From Putridiphycobacter sp965230485 (GTDB taxonomy: Bacteria; Bacteroidota; Bacteroidia; Flavobacteriales_D; Crocinitomicaceae): 64,000 nucleotides of DNA. The stretch lies in assembly GCA_965230485.1 (NCBI GenBank), contig CBDDLA010000001.1, positions 3,472,001 to 3,536,000 on the forward strand, written 5' to 3'. Below the pieces are notes generated by a model that was not told the DNA's origin, ran no database searches, and saw only the letters and a program-made list of their open reading frames with translations. Positions 52,129 through 61,720 of the stretch are shown piece by piece. Position numbers and translations under genes: made by a program. Each line of letters starts with the position of its first letter. Position 1 is the stretch's first letter.

Positions 52129-55100
52129 ATGCTCACTATATTCAAAAAAATTTTAGGAAGTAAAGAAAAAAAGGATGAAAAAATCTTCCGACCTTACATT
52201 GATAAAGTTAACGCCGAATTTGCTAAGTTAAGTGGTTTATCAAATGATGAATTAAGAGCTAAAACTGTTGATTTTAAGGCTAGAATAAAAGCACATACAA
52301 AGGATATAGAAAATGAAATTGCAGCTTTAAATCAAAAAGTAGAGGATAACCCAGGAATGGATTTTCACGAAAAAGAGGCTATTTTTAATGAGGTTGACAA
52401 GTTGGCGAAAACTGAAGACGAAAAAATTGAAGAAGTATTAGAGGAATTATTACCCGAAGCTTTTGCAGTAGTAAAGGAAACAGCCAGACGTTTTGCAGAA
52501 AATGAGAGTTTAGAGGTAACAGCGCAAGATTTTGATAAGGCGTTAGCTGATAAAAAAGATCATATTTCAATTAAAGGGGATACAGCAGTTTGGGATATGT
52601 CATGGGATGCTGCGGGAACTCCAATTACATGGAATATGATTCACTATGATGTTCAAATTTATGGTGGGGCAGTCCTACATCAAGGTAATGTTGCAGAAAT
52701 GCAAACTGGTGAAGGTAAAACATTGGTTGCTACATTGCCTGTTTACTTAAATGCTTTGGCAGGAAAAGGAGTTCATTTAGTTACCGTAAACGATTATTTG
52801 GCAAAACGTGATTCTGAATGGATGGGACCGTTATATGAGTTCCATGGGTTATCAGTAGATTGTATTGATAAACACCAACCCAATTCACCTCAAAGGAAAG
52901 AGGCTTACCAAGCGGATATTACATTTGGAACCAATAATGAATTCGGCTTCGATTATTTACGTGACAATATGACCTCCGATCCAGAGTCAATTGTTCAGCC
53001 AAAACCTCATTTTGCTATTGTTGATGAAGTTGATTCTGTATTGATTGATGATGCCAGAACACCTTTAATTATTTCAGGGCCGACTGCAGGCGGAGATAAG
53101 CAAGAATATCAAGCTTTAAAACCTAAAGTTGAGCAAATTGTCGCAGCGCAGAGAAAGTTGATAAATGGCCTATTGATAGAAGCTAAGCAAAAACTAAAAG
53201 GCATTGAAGACGGCACAGCTACTAAAGAAGAAATCGAAGAAGGAGGTATTGCGCTGTTGAGAACTTTCAGAGGACTTCCAAAAAATACGGCTCTAATTAA
53301 ATATTTAAGTGAACCTGGTATTAGAGCGCAGCTGCAGAAAACAGAGAATTTTTATTTGCAAGATCGAGAAAAGGAAATGCCAAAAATTGATAAGGAGTTA
53401 TATTTTACGATCAGTGAAAAACAGAATTCAATTCAGCTTACAGATAAAGGGATTGATCTACTCTCTAAAGGAGAAAGTGAGAACTATTACATATTGCCAG
53501 ATCTTTCAATTGCCTTAAATGATATTGAAAATGAAGGACTAGCTAAGGATAAAGAGCTGGCTAAAAAGGAAACATTAATTAAAGATTATACGGTTAAGTC
53601 GGAGAGAATTCACAGCATTAACCAGTTATTAAAGGCATACACATTATTCTTCAAAGAGGAAGAGTATGTGGTAATGAATGGTAAAGTAATGATTGTAGAT
53701 GAGTCTACGGGTAGAATGATGGAAGGTCGTCGTTTTTCAGATGGTCTTCATCAAGCATTAGAAGCAAAGGAAAATGTAAAAATTGAAGCTGCTACTCAAA
53801 CTTACGCTACGGTTACGCTGCAAAATTTCTTTAGAATGTACCATAAATTGTCTGGTATGACTGGTACAGCAGAAACTGAAGCACAAGAATTATGGGATAT
53901 CTATAAGCTAGATGTTGTCATCATTCCTACCAATCGTCCTATTGCGCGAAAGGATCAGGAGGATATGGTTTATAAAACTGCGAGAGAAAAATTCAATGCT
54001 GTTATTGACGAAATTGATAAAATTGTAAAACAAGGCAGACCGGTACTAGTTGGTACAACTACTGTGGAGTATTCCGAATTATTGAGCCGAATGCTATCTA
54101 TGCGGAAAATACAGCACAGTGTTTTGAACGCAAAATATCATCAGCAAGAGGCTGAAATAGTTGCTGAAGCGGGAAATGCAGGAAAAGTAACCATTGCAAC
54201 TAACATGGCTGGTAGGGGTACAGATATCAAACTAAGTGATGAGGTAAAGGCTGCTGGAGGATTAGCTATAGTCGGTACAGAACGTCATGACTCTCGTCGC
54301 GTAGACCGACAGTTAAGAGGTCGTGCAGGTCGTCAGGGAGATCCAGGATCTTCGCAGTTCTTTGTTTCATTAGAAGATAGCCTGATGCGTAAATTCGGTT
54401 CTGAAAGAATTGCTAAGATTATGGACAGGATGGGCTATAAAGAAGGAGAGGTTATTCAACATGGAATGATTTCAAAATCGATTGAAAGGGCTCAGAAAAA
54501 AGTAGAAGAGAATAATTTTGGTACCCGTAAAAATCTTTTAGAATATGATGACGTAATGAATGCGCAGAGAAATGCCATTTACAGACGTCGAAAAAATGCT
54601 TTATTGGGTGATAGAATAGGTTTGGATGTTTCTAACATGTTTTATGATGTGGTTGAAGACATTGTGAATGATAATTTTCCGAAAAAGGATTTTGCTAATT
54701 TCGAATTTGAAGTCGCACGCTATTTAAGGATTGATAAACTGGTGTCAGAGGATGAATTTAAAACAATTAATCCAAGTGAGTTGATTGATTTGATGTATGA
54801 TAAGACCGTTGAGGCTTATAACGAAAAATCAAATCGATTGATTAAAAAAGCAAAGCCAGTTTTGGAGCAAGTATTTAAAAATGAGGGTGACAAGTATAAG
54901 AACATGGCTTTCCCTATTACCGATCAGGAAAAATCAATGAATGTTGTTGTTCCGCTTCAAGAAGGAGTTGAATCTGAAGGTAAAATTTTGAAACGACAAA
55001 TCGAAAAGATGATTACGCTCGGTTTTATCGATAATGAGTGGAAAGAACACCTCAGAAAAATGGATGATTTAAGAACATCTGTACAACATGCATCAATAGA

Positions 55101-55524
55101 ACAAAAAGATCCATTAGTGATATATAAAAAGGAAGCCTTTGATTTATTTACTCAAATGACGGGTAAAATGAGTAAAGAGGTTATTTCTTTCCTCGTGAGA
55201 GCTAACTTGCCTAAAGACGCTGCTCAAGACCCTAGACAAACAGAAGTAGTTGATTTTGAAGATGTCGGTCATGCTTTTGATCAAGGACAAGTCTCAAGTA
55301 CTCCTGCACCAGAATTTGCAGGTAGCGAAGGATATGCTGAAGCAAGCGCTAACTCAGGAAATCAAGGTCAAAGACCAAAATCAAAGCCAATTGTTAGTCA
55401 ACCTAAAATTGGCAGAAATGAGAGGGTTAAAATCCGTCATTTACAATCGGGTGAAGTTAAGGAGTTAAAATATAAGCAAGCAGAACCACTCCTCAAAACA
55501 AGAACCTGGATGCTTGAAAGATGA
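52129..55524 (+). CDS. secA: Preprotein translocase subunit SecA
   Basis: This is the motor ATPase of the general secretion pathway, 1,131 residues, long as usual in Bacteroidota. It has Walker A MQTGEGKTLVATLPVYLNA (near residue 190), VTVNDYLAKRDSEWMGPLYE, Walker B region AIVDEVDSVLIDDARTPLII, TGTAETEAQELWDIY and ATNMAGRGTDIKL. Insertions occur between residues about 40-110 and 330-440. The C-terminal zinc-binding tail of E. coli SecA is missing; the protein ends instead with a basic segment (IGRNERVKIRHLQSGEVKEL). It exports the signal-peptide proteins that T9SS then handles. Confidence 0.98.
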   Translation: MLTIFKKILGSKEKKDEKIFRPYIDKVNAEFAKLSGLSNDELRAKTVDFKARIKAHTKDIENEIAALNQKVEDNPGMDFHEKEAIFNEVDKLAKTEDEKIEEVLEELLPEAFAVVKETARRFAENESLEVTAQDFDKALADKKDHISIKGDTAVWDMSWDAAGTPITWNMIHYDVQIYGGAVLHQGNVAEMQTGEGKTLVATLPVYLNALAGKGVHLVTVNDYLAKRDSEWMGPLYEFHGLSVDCIDKHQPNSPQRKEAYQADITFGTNNEFGFDYLRDNMTSDPESIVQPKPHFAIVDEVDSVLIDDARTPLIISGPTAGGDKQEYQALKPKVEQIVAAQRKLINGLLIEAKQKLKGIEDGTATKEEIEEGGIALLRTFRGLPKNTALIKYLSEPGIRAQLQKTENFYLQDREKEMPKIDKELYFTISEKQNSIQLTDKGIDLLSKGESENYYILPDLSIALNDIENEGLAKDKELAKKETLIKDYTVKSERIHSINQLLKAYTLFFKEEEYVVMNGKVMIVDESTGRMMEGRRFSDGLHQALEAKENVKIEAATQTYATVTLQNFFRMYHKLSGMTGTAETEAQELWDIYKLDVVIIPTNRPIARKDQEDMVYKTAREKFNAVIDEIDKIVKQGRPVLVGTTTVEYSELLSRMLSMRKIQHSVLNAKYHQQEAEIVAEAGNAGKVTIATNMAGRGTDIKLSDEVKAAGGLAIVGTERHDSRRVDRQLRGRAGRQGDPGSSQFFVSLEDSLMRKFGSERIAKIMDRMGYKEGEVIQHGMISKSIERAQKKVEENNFGTRKNLLEYDDVMNAQRNAIYRRRKNALLGDRIGLDVSNMFYDVVEDIVNDNFPKKDFANFEFEVARYLRIDKLVSEDEFKTINPSELIDLMYDKTVEAYNEKSNRLIKKAKPVLEQVFKNEGDKYKNMAFPITDQEKSMNVVVPLQEGVESEGKILKRQIEKMITLGFIDNEWKEHLRKMDDLRTSVQHASIEQKDPLVIYKKEAFDLFTQMTGKMSKEVISFLVRANLPKDAAQDPRQTEVVDFEDVGHAFDQGQVSSTPAPEFAGSEGYAEASANSGNQGQRPKSKPIVSQPKIGRNERVKIRHLQSGEVKELKYKQAEPLLKTRTWMLER

Positions 55525-55536
55525 TTATTAAAAATT

Positions 55537-55571
55537 AAAAAAGGGAAGTGTAATAAACGCTTCCCTTTTTT
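55537..55571 (+). terminator. Terminator of secA
   Basis: AAAAAAGGGAAGTG (55537-55550) pairs with CGCTTCCCTTTTTT (55558-55571) around a 7-base loop, with one G-T pair. It begins 13 bases after the secA stop and ends in a T tract. Confidence 0.9.
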
Positions 55572-55598
55572 GTTAGTACTACATTATCATTTAAAACT

Positions 55599-55606
55599 TA
55601 TATTTG
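55599..55606 (+). promoter_or_regulatory. Candidate -7 box TATATTTG of the glycosyltransferase gene
   Basis: TATATTTG lies 19 bases before the TTG start at 55625, giving a leader of about 12 bases. It follows the secA terminator directly, so the gene has its own promoter. A proper -33 box is not seen. Confidence 0.45.
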
Positions 55607-55624
55607 CGCCAAAACAAGTCTTAG

Positions 55625-57583
55625 TTGAAGTTATCTGTAATCATAGTCAATTATAACGTTGCTTATTTTTTAGAGCAATGTTTAAACTCAACTTTCAAAG
55701 CGCTTGAAAAAGTAAGTGGAGAAGTATTTGTAGTGGATAATAACTCCATTGATGGATCTGTGGACATGGTTCGGAAGAAATTTCCAAAAGTTAATTTAAT
55801 AGCGAACAATAATAATCCAGGATTTTCAGTCGCCAATAATCAAGCTATTGAAATGGCTAAAGGAGAATACGTGCTTTTGCTTAACCCAGACACCGTAGTA
55901 GAGGAAGAGACTTTTCAATTAGTGGTTGAATTTATGGATCAACATAAAGACGCTGGAGGGCTAGGAGTTAAAATGATTGATGGCAAAGGTGTATTTTTAC
56001 CTGAGTCAAAAAGAGGATTACCAACTCCTGTTGTTGCGTTTTATAAAATATTTGGCTTGTCAAGATTATTTCCAAAATCTAAGCGATTCGGAAAGTATCA
56101 TTTGTCATATTTGGACAAAGATGAGATTCATAGTATTGAAATTTTATCTGGCGCTTTTATGCTCATGCGAAGAAAAGCGCTAGATGAAGTAGGATTACTT
56201 GATGAAACCTTTTTTATGTACGGAGAAGATATTGACTTAAGCTACCGACTGATTTTAGGGGGGTATAAGAACTATTATTATCCAAAAACAAGAATCATAC
56301 ATTATAAAGGAGAAAGTACTAAAAAGAGCAGCGTTAATTATGTGTTTGTTTTTTATAACGCTATGATCATTTTTGCTAAAAAACACTTCTCACAAAAAAA
56401 CGCAAAGCTTTTTTCTTTTCTAATTAATGTGGCTATCTATTTTAGAGCAGGTCTTGCCATTTTATCTAGGCTGGTTAAACGATTGCTTCTGCCTATAATT
56501 GACTATTGTATTTTGCTTTTTGGACTATTCCTTCTCACTCATTTTTATGAATCAGCAAAAGACATAATTTATCCGAAGTCAGTTATTAATTGGAGTTTGC
56601 CAATCTACGGATTGGTCTGGTTAATTTGTCAAATTTTTGCTGGAGGATACGACAAACCAGTGAAATTAGGAAAGCACATTGTAGGAGGTCTTGTAGGTAC
56701 AGGGATTATACTGGCCGTTTATGCCTTGCTTTCCAAAGATTTTCAATTTTCTCGCTTAATTATTTTACTTGGAGGTACATTTACAATGTTGTATTATTTA
56801 CTCTCAAGAATTTTGCTTAGTTATATTGGGGGAGATAAATACAGAATTGGTGGAAAGAATCAAACAAACCTTGTTATTGTTGGTGACGAAAAAGAGACAG
56901 AACGTGTGAGGTCCATTTTGTTGCAAGCCAATACAAAGGTTAAATCAATACTATTTTTGTCCCCTTCTGAAAAAAAAATTAATAATCAGTATGTTGGTAC
57001 ATTTAATCAATTGGATCAGGTGATAGATATTCATCACATCAATGAAGTTATTTTTTGTGCAAAAAACGTTTCTGCAGAGGCCATTATTGACCAAATGCTG
57101 CAGCTTGATTCCAAACAACTTGATTTTAAAATATCTCAACCAGAATCATCATTTGTGATTGGTAGTACAAGCATTGATGCCAAGGATGAGCTATATATGA
57201 TGGACATCAATCAAATTGATAAGCCTGCGCATGTTCGTAATAAAAGATTACTTGATTTTTTCTTGTCTATTTTATTGCTCGTATTAAGCCCAATAATTAT
57301 CTGGTTTTTCAAATCGAAATTACAATTTTTGAAAAATATGATAAAGGTGTTAGTAGGAAAGAGTTCATTTGTGGGCTATGCTCATTTAGAGCATGCAACA
57401 AGCTTGAAATTGCCTAAAATAAAGCGAGGAATTCTGTCTGCGAGTTCTATCCTACTGAAAGGTGGAGAAAAAACAGCTGATGTAGTTGCAAGGATGAACT
57501 TGATTTATGCAAGAAATCATACTACACTAATGGATATGAAAATTATACTGAAAAAGTTCAAATTATTAGACCGGTATAATTAG
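55625..57583 (+). CDS. Family 2 glycosyltransferase fused to a gutted sugar-phosphate-transferase-like membrane part
   Basis: This is a 652-residue protein starting at TTG, since the first residues KLSVIIVNYNVAYFL are the family's first strand. Residues 1-240 are a GT2 domain (VVDNNSIDGS, LLLNPDTVV, FFMYGEDIDLSYR). From about 270 there are TM helices and then a Rossmann-like section (NLVIVGDEKETERVRSIL), as in WbaP-type phosphoglycosyl transferases. The final membrane segment is recognisable (RLLDFFLSILLLVLSPIIIW), but the catalytic core after it (the conserved Arg-Ser, DE and VGPRP motifs) is missing; only about 95 residues remain. It probably adds sugars to a surface glycan. Confidence 0.8.
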   Translation: MKLSVIIVNYNVAYFLEQCLNSTFKALEKVSGEVFVVDNNSIDGSVDMVRKKFPKVNLIANNNNPGFSVANNQAIEMAKGEYVLLLNPDTVVEEETFQLVVEFMDQHKDAGGLGVKMIDGKGVFLPESKRGLPTPVVAFYKIFGLSRLFPKSKRFGKYHLSYLDKDEIHSIEILSGAFMLMRRKALDEVGLLDETFFMYGEDIDLSYRLILGGYKNYYYPKTRIIHYKGESTKKSSVNYVFVFYNAMIIFAKKHFSQKNAKLFSFLINVAIYFRAGLAILSRLVKRLLLPIIDYCILLFGLFLLTHFYESAKDIIYPKSVINWSLPIYGLVWLICQIFAGGYDKPVKLGKHIVGGLVGTGIILAVYALLSKDFQFSRLIILLGGTFTMLYYLLSRILLSYIGGDKYRIGGKNQTNLVIVGDEKETERVRSILLQANTKVKSILFLSPSEKKINNQYVGTFNQLDQVIDIHHINEVIFCAKNVSAEAIIDQMLQLDSKQLDFKISQPESSFVIGSTSIDAKDELYMMDINQIDKPAHVRNKRLLDFFLSILLLVLSPIIIWFFKSKLQFLKNMIKVLVGKSSFVGYAHLEHATSLKLPKIKRGILSASSILLKGGEKTADVVARMNLIYARNHTTLMDMKIILKKFKLLDRYN

Positions 57584-57591
57584 CTGATAAA

Positions 57592-57621
57592 AAAACCATT
57601 CTATAATTATAAAATGGTTTT
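57592..57621. terminator. Bidirectional terminator between the glycosyltransferase and the TerB-like gene
   Basis: AAAACCATT (57592-57600) and AATGGTTTT (57613-57621) form a 9-bp stem around an AT-rich loop. On the minus strand seven T follow, so it best ends the TerB-like gene; on the plus strand the T tract is only four bases. Confidence 0.65.
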
Positions 57622-57644
57622 AGTCAAACAATATAATAATGCTC

Positions 57645-58061
57645 TTACCCGAGTTCTGTTAAAATAGTATCGTTGTCCTCACCTCTTTTTATAAGTGCAA
57701 CAATACTTTCAATATCCAAGTCGTCTAAAGATTTATATCCCAATTGAACAACAAAGTTTTCCATTAGCTTTATCTCTTGAGGATCTATTTGGTTGTCAAC
57801 AACCATCACTCTAACTAAATCAAGCAACATTTCGAACCTTTCATCTTTTCCTGCTGGAGGAATAACATAATGTCCCTTAGGATCGTCAATAATATTTCCA
57901 ATTTGGGTATATGTTAAACCTATTTGACGACCCAATTTAAATAAAAGCGTAACTTCACTATCATCAAGTACTCCATCAGCATTAGCTAAAAGTACTAAGT
58001 TCATAAATTGGCCTTTATCTTGGGTTCTTTCACCACTTTCGAATAATTGAGCTATCGACAT
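57645..58061 (-). CDS. TerB-like protein
   Basis: This is a 138-residue all-helical protein with the TerB/DjlA-like pattern: an acidic helix pair with MNLVLLANADGVLDDSEVTL and, later, VMVVDNQIDPQEIKLMENFV. TerB domains bind metals and act in stress responses in some bacteria; here no ter genes are nearby, so the function is uncertain. A minus-strand TACTTTTG (58088-58081) lies 20 bases before the ATG. Confidence 0.75.
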   Translation of the reverse strand: MSIAQLFESGERTQDKGQFMNLVLLANADGVLDDSEVTLLFKLGRQIGLTYTQIGNIIDDPKGHYVIPPAGKDERFEMLLDLVRVMVVDNQIDPQEIKLMENFVVQLGYKSLDDLDIESIVALIKRGEDNDTILTELG

Positions 58062-58080
58062 AATTTCTTAAAATTTGGTA

Positions 58081-58088
58081 CAAAAGTA
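58081..58088 (-). promoter_or_regulatory. Candidate -7 box TACTTTTG of the TerB-like gene
   Basis: TACTTTTG on the minus strand is 20 bases before the ATG (58061). It is part of a short divergent promoter region of 76 bases shared with the FAD-protein gene. Confidence 0.4.
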
Positions 58089-58123
58089 GTATATTTTTTT
58101 TAATTCAATCTTCAAAAATCATC

Positions 58124-58131
58124 TATATTTG
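58124..58131 (+). promoter_or_regulatory. Candidate -7 box TATATTTG of the FAD-dependent protein gene
   Basis: TATATTTG ends 6 bases before ATG 58138, so the transcript would be leaderless or almost so. A TTG at 58129 that could lengthen the protein lies inside this box, which argues for the ATG. Confidence 0.45.
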
Positions 58132-58137
58132 CTAGCC

Positions 58138-59694
58138 ATGGTCAAAACAATTGATTTAAGGATTCCGTACAAAAAAATTGCTGATCAAGATTATATTAAT
58201 TCTAAAATTTCAAAAGAATTAAATGTCAGATTGATCGATATTTCTGGCTCAAAATTAATCAAGAGATCAATAGACGCACGAAATTCTAAAATTGTTTACC
58301 AACTAAGATACCAGGTATATATAGGAGATACTATTCCTGAAGTACAAGCGTATTTCAATCCCAAAGACGTGTCTTCAAAAAAAACTGTCCATATTGTTGG
58401 TGCAGGTCCTGCTGGTCTTTTTGCTGCTTTATCTGCTATTGAAAATGATACTAAACCAATTATTTTTGAAAGAGGTAAAAAAGTGAGGGATAGGAGGAGA
58501 GATTTAGCAAAGATCAATAAAGAAATGATTGTCAATCCTGAATCGAATTATTGTTTTGGTGAAGGAGGAGCAGGGACATATTCTGATGGCAAGTTATATA
58601 CCAGATCAAAGAAAAAAGGAAATGTAAAAAAAGTGCTAGAGTGGCTAGTGTTTTTTGGTGCTAGTGATTCCATTCTTATTGATGCTCATCCGCACATTGG
58701 TACAAATCAGTTGCCAAAAATAATCGAGTCGATCAGAGAAACTATTTTACAATATGGCGGTGAAATCCATTTTGAATCTAAGTTAACAGATATTTTCATT
58801 CAAAATAATGAAGTGAATGAGATTGAAATAAATGGGAATAAAAGGTTCAACGTTTCAAATTTAATTTTAGCTACTGGACATTCAGCAAGAGATATTTATG
58901 ACTTGTTAGATAAAAGGAATATTAGGCTTGAAGCAAAATCATTTGCACTTGGTGTTCGTGTTGAGCACAGCCAACATTTTATTGACGAGGTTCAATACCA
59001 TGGAGTACATAACGACGATTTATTACCTCCAGCTTCTTATAGTTTAGTGACTCAGGTTGATGGAGTAGGTGTGTTTTCTTTCTGCATGTGTCCAGGTGGG
59101 ATTGTAGCGCCTTGCGCTACTGAGCAAAATGAAGTGGTGACTAATGGGTGGTCACCTTCTAAACGGAATAATCCTTACGCCAATTCAGGGATAGTTGTAC
59201 AAATAGAGCCGGAACAATTACCAAACTTTCAAAAAGAAGATCCTTTTGTTTGCTTACAATTTCAGAAAGAAATAGAGCATAAATGCTGGAAGGCTGCTGG
59301 CTGTACTCAAAAAGTACCTGCTCAAAGACTAACTGATTTTATAGCTGATAGGCAATCTGAATCGTTACCAAAAACATCATATGTGCCAGGTTTAGCTTCA
59401 GTTAATTTAAAGACCATTTTTCCGGATTTTATTGCTAATCGTTTACATAAAGCATTTATTGAATTCGATAGAAAAATACCTGGGTTTATTTCGGATTCTG
59501 CCATTTTACATGCGCCTGAATCGAGAACCTCCTCGCCAATTCGAATACCAAGAGACAATAGAACCTTGATGCATATTGATATAAAAGGATTGTACCCATG
59601 TGCCGAAGGGGCAGGTTATGCAGGAGGAATAGTTTCAGCAGCAGTTGATGGTATGCGTTGCGTGAATTCTATTTTGCAAAATCAAATCAATTAA
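58138..59694 (+). CDS. FAD-dependent protein (NAD(P)/FAD oxidoreductase superfamily, COG2509-like)
   Basis: This is a 518-residue flavoprotein. The N-terminal 85 residues form a small alpha/beta domain (KTIDLRIPYKKIADQDYI), then comes the FAD motif HIVGAGPAGLFAAL with FERGKKVRDRRRD. Later motifs are NYCFGEGGAGTYSDGKLYTR, LILATGHSARDIYDLL, SFCMCPGGIVAPC and the C-terminal LYPCAEGAGYAGGIVSAAVD. These match a widespread conserved family whose substrate is not known. Confidence 0.87.
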   Translation: MVKTIDLRIPYKKIADQDYINSKISKELNVRLIDISGSKLIKRSIDARNSKIVYQLRYQVYIGDTIPEVQAYFNPKDVSSKKTVHIVGAGPAGLFAALSAIENDTKPIIFERGKKVRDRRRDLAKINKEMIVNPESNYCFGEGGAGTYSDGKLYTRSKKKGNVKKVLEWLVFFGASDSILIDAHPHIGTNQLPKIIESIRETILQYGGEIHFESKLTDIFIQNNEVNEIEINGNKRFNVSNLILATGHSARDIYDLLDKRNIRLEAKSFALGVRVEHSQHFIDEVQYHGVHNDDLLPPASYSLVTQVDGVGVFSFCMCPGGIVAPCATEQNEVVTNGWSPSKRNNPYANSGIVVQIEPEQLPNFQKEDPFVCLQFQKEIEHKCWKAAGCTQKVPAQRLTDFIADRQSESLPKTSYVPGLASVNLKTIFPDFIANRLHKAFIEFDRKIPGFISDSAILHAPESRTSSPIRIPRDNRTLMHIDIKGLYPCAEGAGYAGGIVSAAVDGMRCVNSILQNQIN

Positions 59695-59701
59695 TCTAGA
59701 A

Positions 59702-61720
59702 TCAATACTTTATTATTTTTTGACTAGAGGTTGACCTTTCTGAGAAAACTGTTACGATATAAATCCCAGATTCCAAGTCAGACACGTCGATTACATGATT
59801 GCCCTTTTTGAGGTTTTGTAGCTCTTTGATTATTTTACCCTCAATATCTGATAAAACCAACTTTTCTGATGAGTCAAATACTTCAATAAACAATAGTTGA
59901 TCAACTGGATTTGGATGGGTTATAAATAGTGCACTGTAAGTAACAGTCTCATCTGCAATGCCCAGGCAATTACCATGATAAATAAAGAACTCTTGAGTTA
60001 TTGAACAGTTTGAATTATCTGTAATAGATACAGTCCACGGTTCTGCTCCATTTAAGTCTTGATAAAGATTGGTTTGACTAGCCTTACTACCGTTAGCAAC
60101 GGTTTGAGTGTCATGAATTCCGCTATAAGGACTTTTCCATGTAACAGTAAAAGGACCAGAGTTTCCTGTAATCGGTCCTATTTCTGCTTCTCCGTCATTC
60201 GAACCATCACATGTTTCATTAACAATACTAAATGGACTCCAAAAAGCACTAAATTGAGGAGAACTCGTATTAATTGTAATAAATGCGGTATCTGGTAAAA
60301 TACATGGATGTGGAGGATTTCCACAAAGTAATCCAGCTGTATCAGGAACTACTACATAATAGTAAACACCACTAATTAATGAACTTGTATTCGTAACAAT
60401 ATTGGAAATTGGATTGTCGTTAGGATCAAACCATTGTCCATTATCTTGGAAGCGTCCACTAGAATAACCAAATAAATCAGTTGTTCCGATATTCCCACAT
60501 ATGTTTTTTGTACTATCAATACCTGCAAAAACCGTTGGTGGCATATCTAATTTAATTATAGCATCTGTAGAACCTGGGATAGGGCAGACATTGTCAGTTG
60601 CGTGAATTGAAATAAGGGAGCCTTCATAACCTTGAACATACTCCCAGCATATTTGTCCAGTTGATGGATTTCCTAAGCTCGTTTGGATAAATGTTGCACC
60701 AGGTAATAGTTGGGTAGCGTTGGAAGAGAGAAATACATTGTCTCCCATGTCAGGGTCACTAAATTGGAATTCGAAACAAAATTTATCGTTAGTACATAAA
60801 TTGATGGTATTGGTAGCACTGATATTAGCATTGGTGCCAAAATTATTGAAGTTTTGAATAATGTTAGAAGGTCCAATTATGGCAGGCACTTGATTTGTAC
60901 ATTGTCCAACATCAACCTGAACATCATGTAACATACTACTTATTAAATTGCCGCAGACGTCAAACTCTGACACCATAATAGCAATAGCATAATTTCCAGC
61001 AGAGCTTTGGGCAAAAGAAATTAAACCTGTTTCTGAGTCTATCTGAATGCCAGGAATGGGCTGGTTAGATGTAAAACCTTGTGCATAACTTAAACTTGAC
61101 CCAGAATTTCCAAGTGCACTGACGAATTGACACTTCAATGAATCTCCATCTAGCTCTTTAATACTAAAATCATAGTTGGAAGCCTGATTGGTACATATGT
61201 ATGGTGTTGATTGAAAGTTTAAAGTTGGTGAGTTATTGCTAATGTCAGTAGATGAATACATTTTCGTTTCGATATAAAACTGTGTCGAAGCTGAATTCAA
61301 TATATTAGTTAAAGTATTTCTGTTGCCGACTTGACAACTAAATGTCCATGCGTCACACGGTGCTGGAAGAGCGACAACAGCGTTATAAATATGTTCTTCA
61401 ACACCTTTTAAATTTCCACCGTTACATTCCGTATTTTGCAATTGAGTTGTACATATTTGAGACACTTCATTAATTTCTTTCCTATTGAGTGTTAGTGATG
61501 GATTTGCCTCACCACAATCGTTACTAATCAATATGGGTTGAGTGTTCTGAAGATTTGCTCCACCGCAGTTTCTATATAAGGTTAAAGTTACTGAATATTC
61601 ATTTGCAGTTCCAGTATAAGCATATGATATATTGCCTCCTACAATATCAGCGGCGAATATAGAATTACATATAGTTAGACCAACTAAACTAAAAGTTAAA
61701 TACTTAAATATCTTAATCAT
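59702..61720 (-). CDS. Surface protein, same N-terminal family as the large cargo pair, but with type A sorting domain
   Basis: This is a 672-residue secreted protein. The signal peptide (LVGLTICNSIFAA) leads into an N-terminal domain clearly homologous to the two large cargo copies (DIVGGNISYAYTGTANEYSV, LYRNCGGANLQ, LDGDSLKCQFV), followed by the same middle domain (MGDNVFLSSNATQLLPGATF) and one SprB-like repeat (NETCDGSNDGEAEIG). It then stops: the later repeats and the CHU_C domain are replaced by a type A signal (THPNPVDQLLFIEVF, LESGIYIVTVF, QKIIKY). It should still use T9SS, with a different anchor or release route. Confidence 0.88.
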   Translation of the reverse strand: MIKIFKYLTFSLVGLTICNSIFAADIVGGNISYAYTGTANEYSVTLTLYRNCGGANLQNTQPILISNDCGEANPSLTLNRKEINEVSQICTTQLQNTECNGGNLKGVEEHIYNAVVALPAPCDAWTFSCQVGNRNTLTNILNSASTQFYIETKMYSSTDISNNSPTLNFQSTPYICTNQASNYDFSIKELDGDSLKCQFVSALGNSGSSLSYAQGFTSNQPIPGIQIDSETGLISFAQSSAGNYAIAIMVSEFDVCGNLISSMLHDVQVDVGQCTNQVPAIIGPSNIIQNFNNFGTNANISATNTINLCTNDKFCFEFQFSDPDMGDNVFLSSNATQLLPGATFIQTSLGNPSTGQICWEYVQGYEGSLISIHATDNVCPIPGSTDAIIKLDMPPTVFAGIDSTKNICGNIGTTDLFGYSSGRFQDNGQWFDPNDNPISNIVTNTSSLISGVYYYVVVPDTAGLLCGNPPHPCILPDTAFITINTSSPQFSAFWSPFSIVNETCDGSNDGEAEIGPITGNSGPFTVTWKSPYSGIHDTQTVANGSKASQTNLYQDLNGAEPWTVSITDNSNCSITQEFFIYHGNCLGIADETVTYSALFITHPNPVDQLLFIEVFDSSEKLVLSDIEGKIIKELQNLKKGNHVIDVSDLESGIYIVTVFSERSTSSQKIIKY

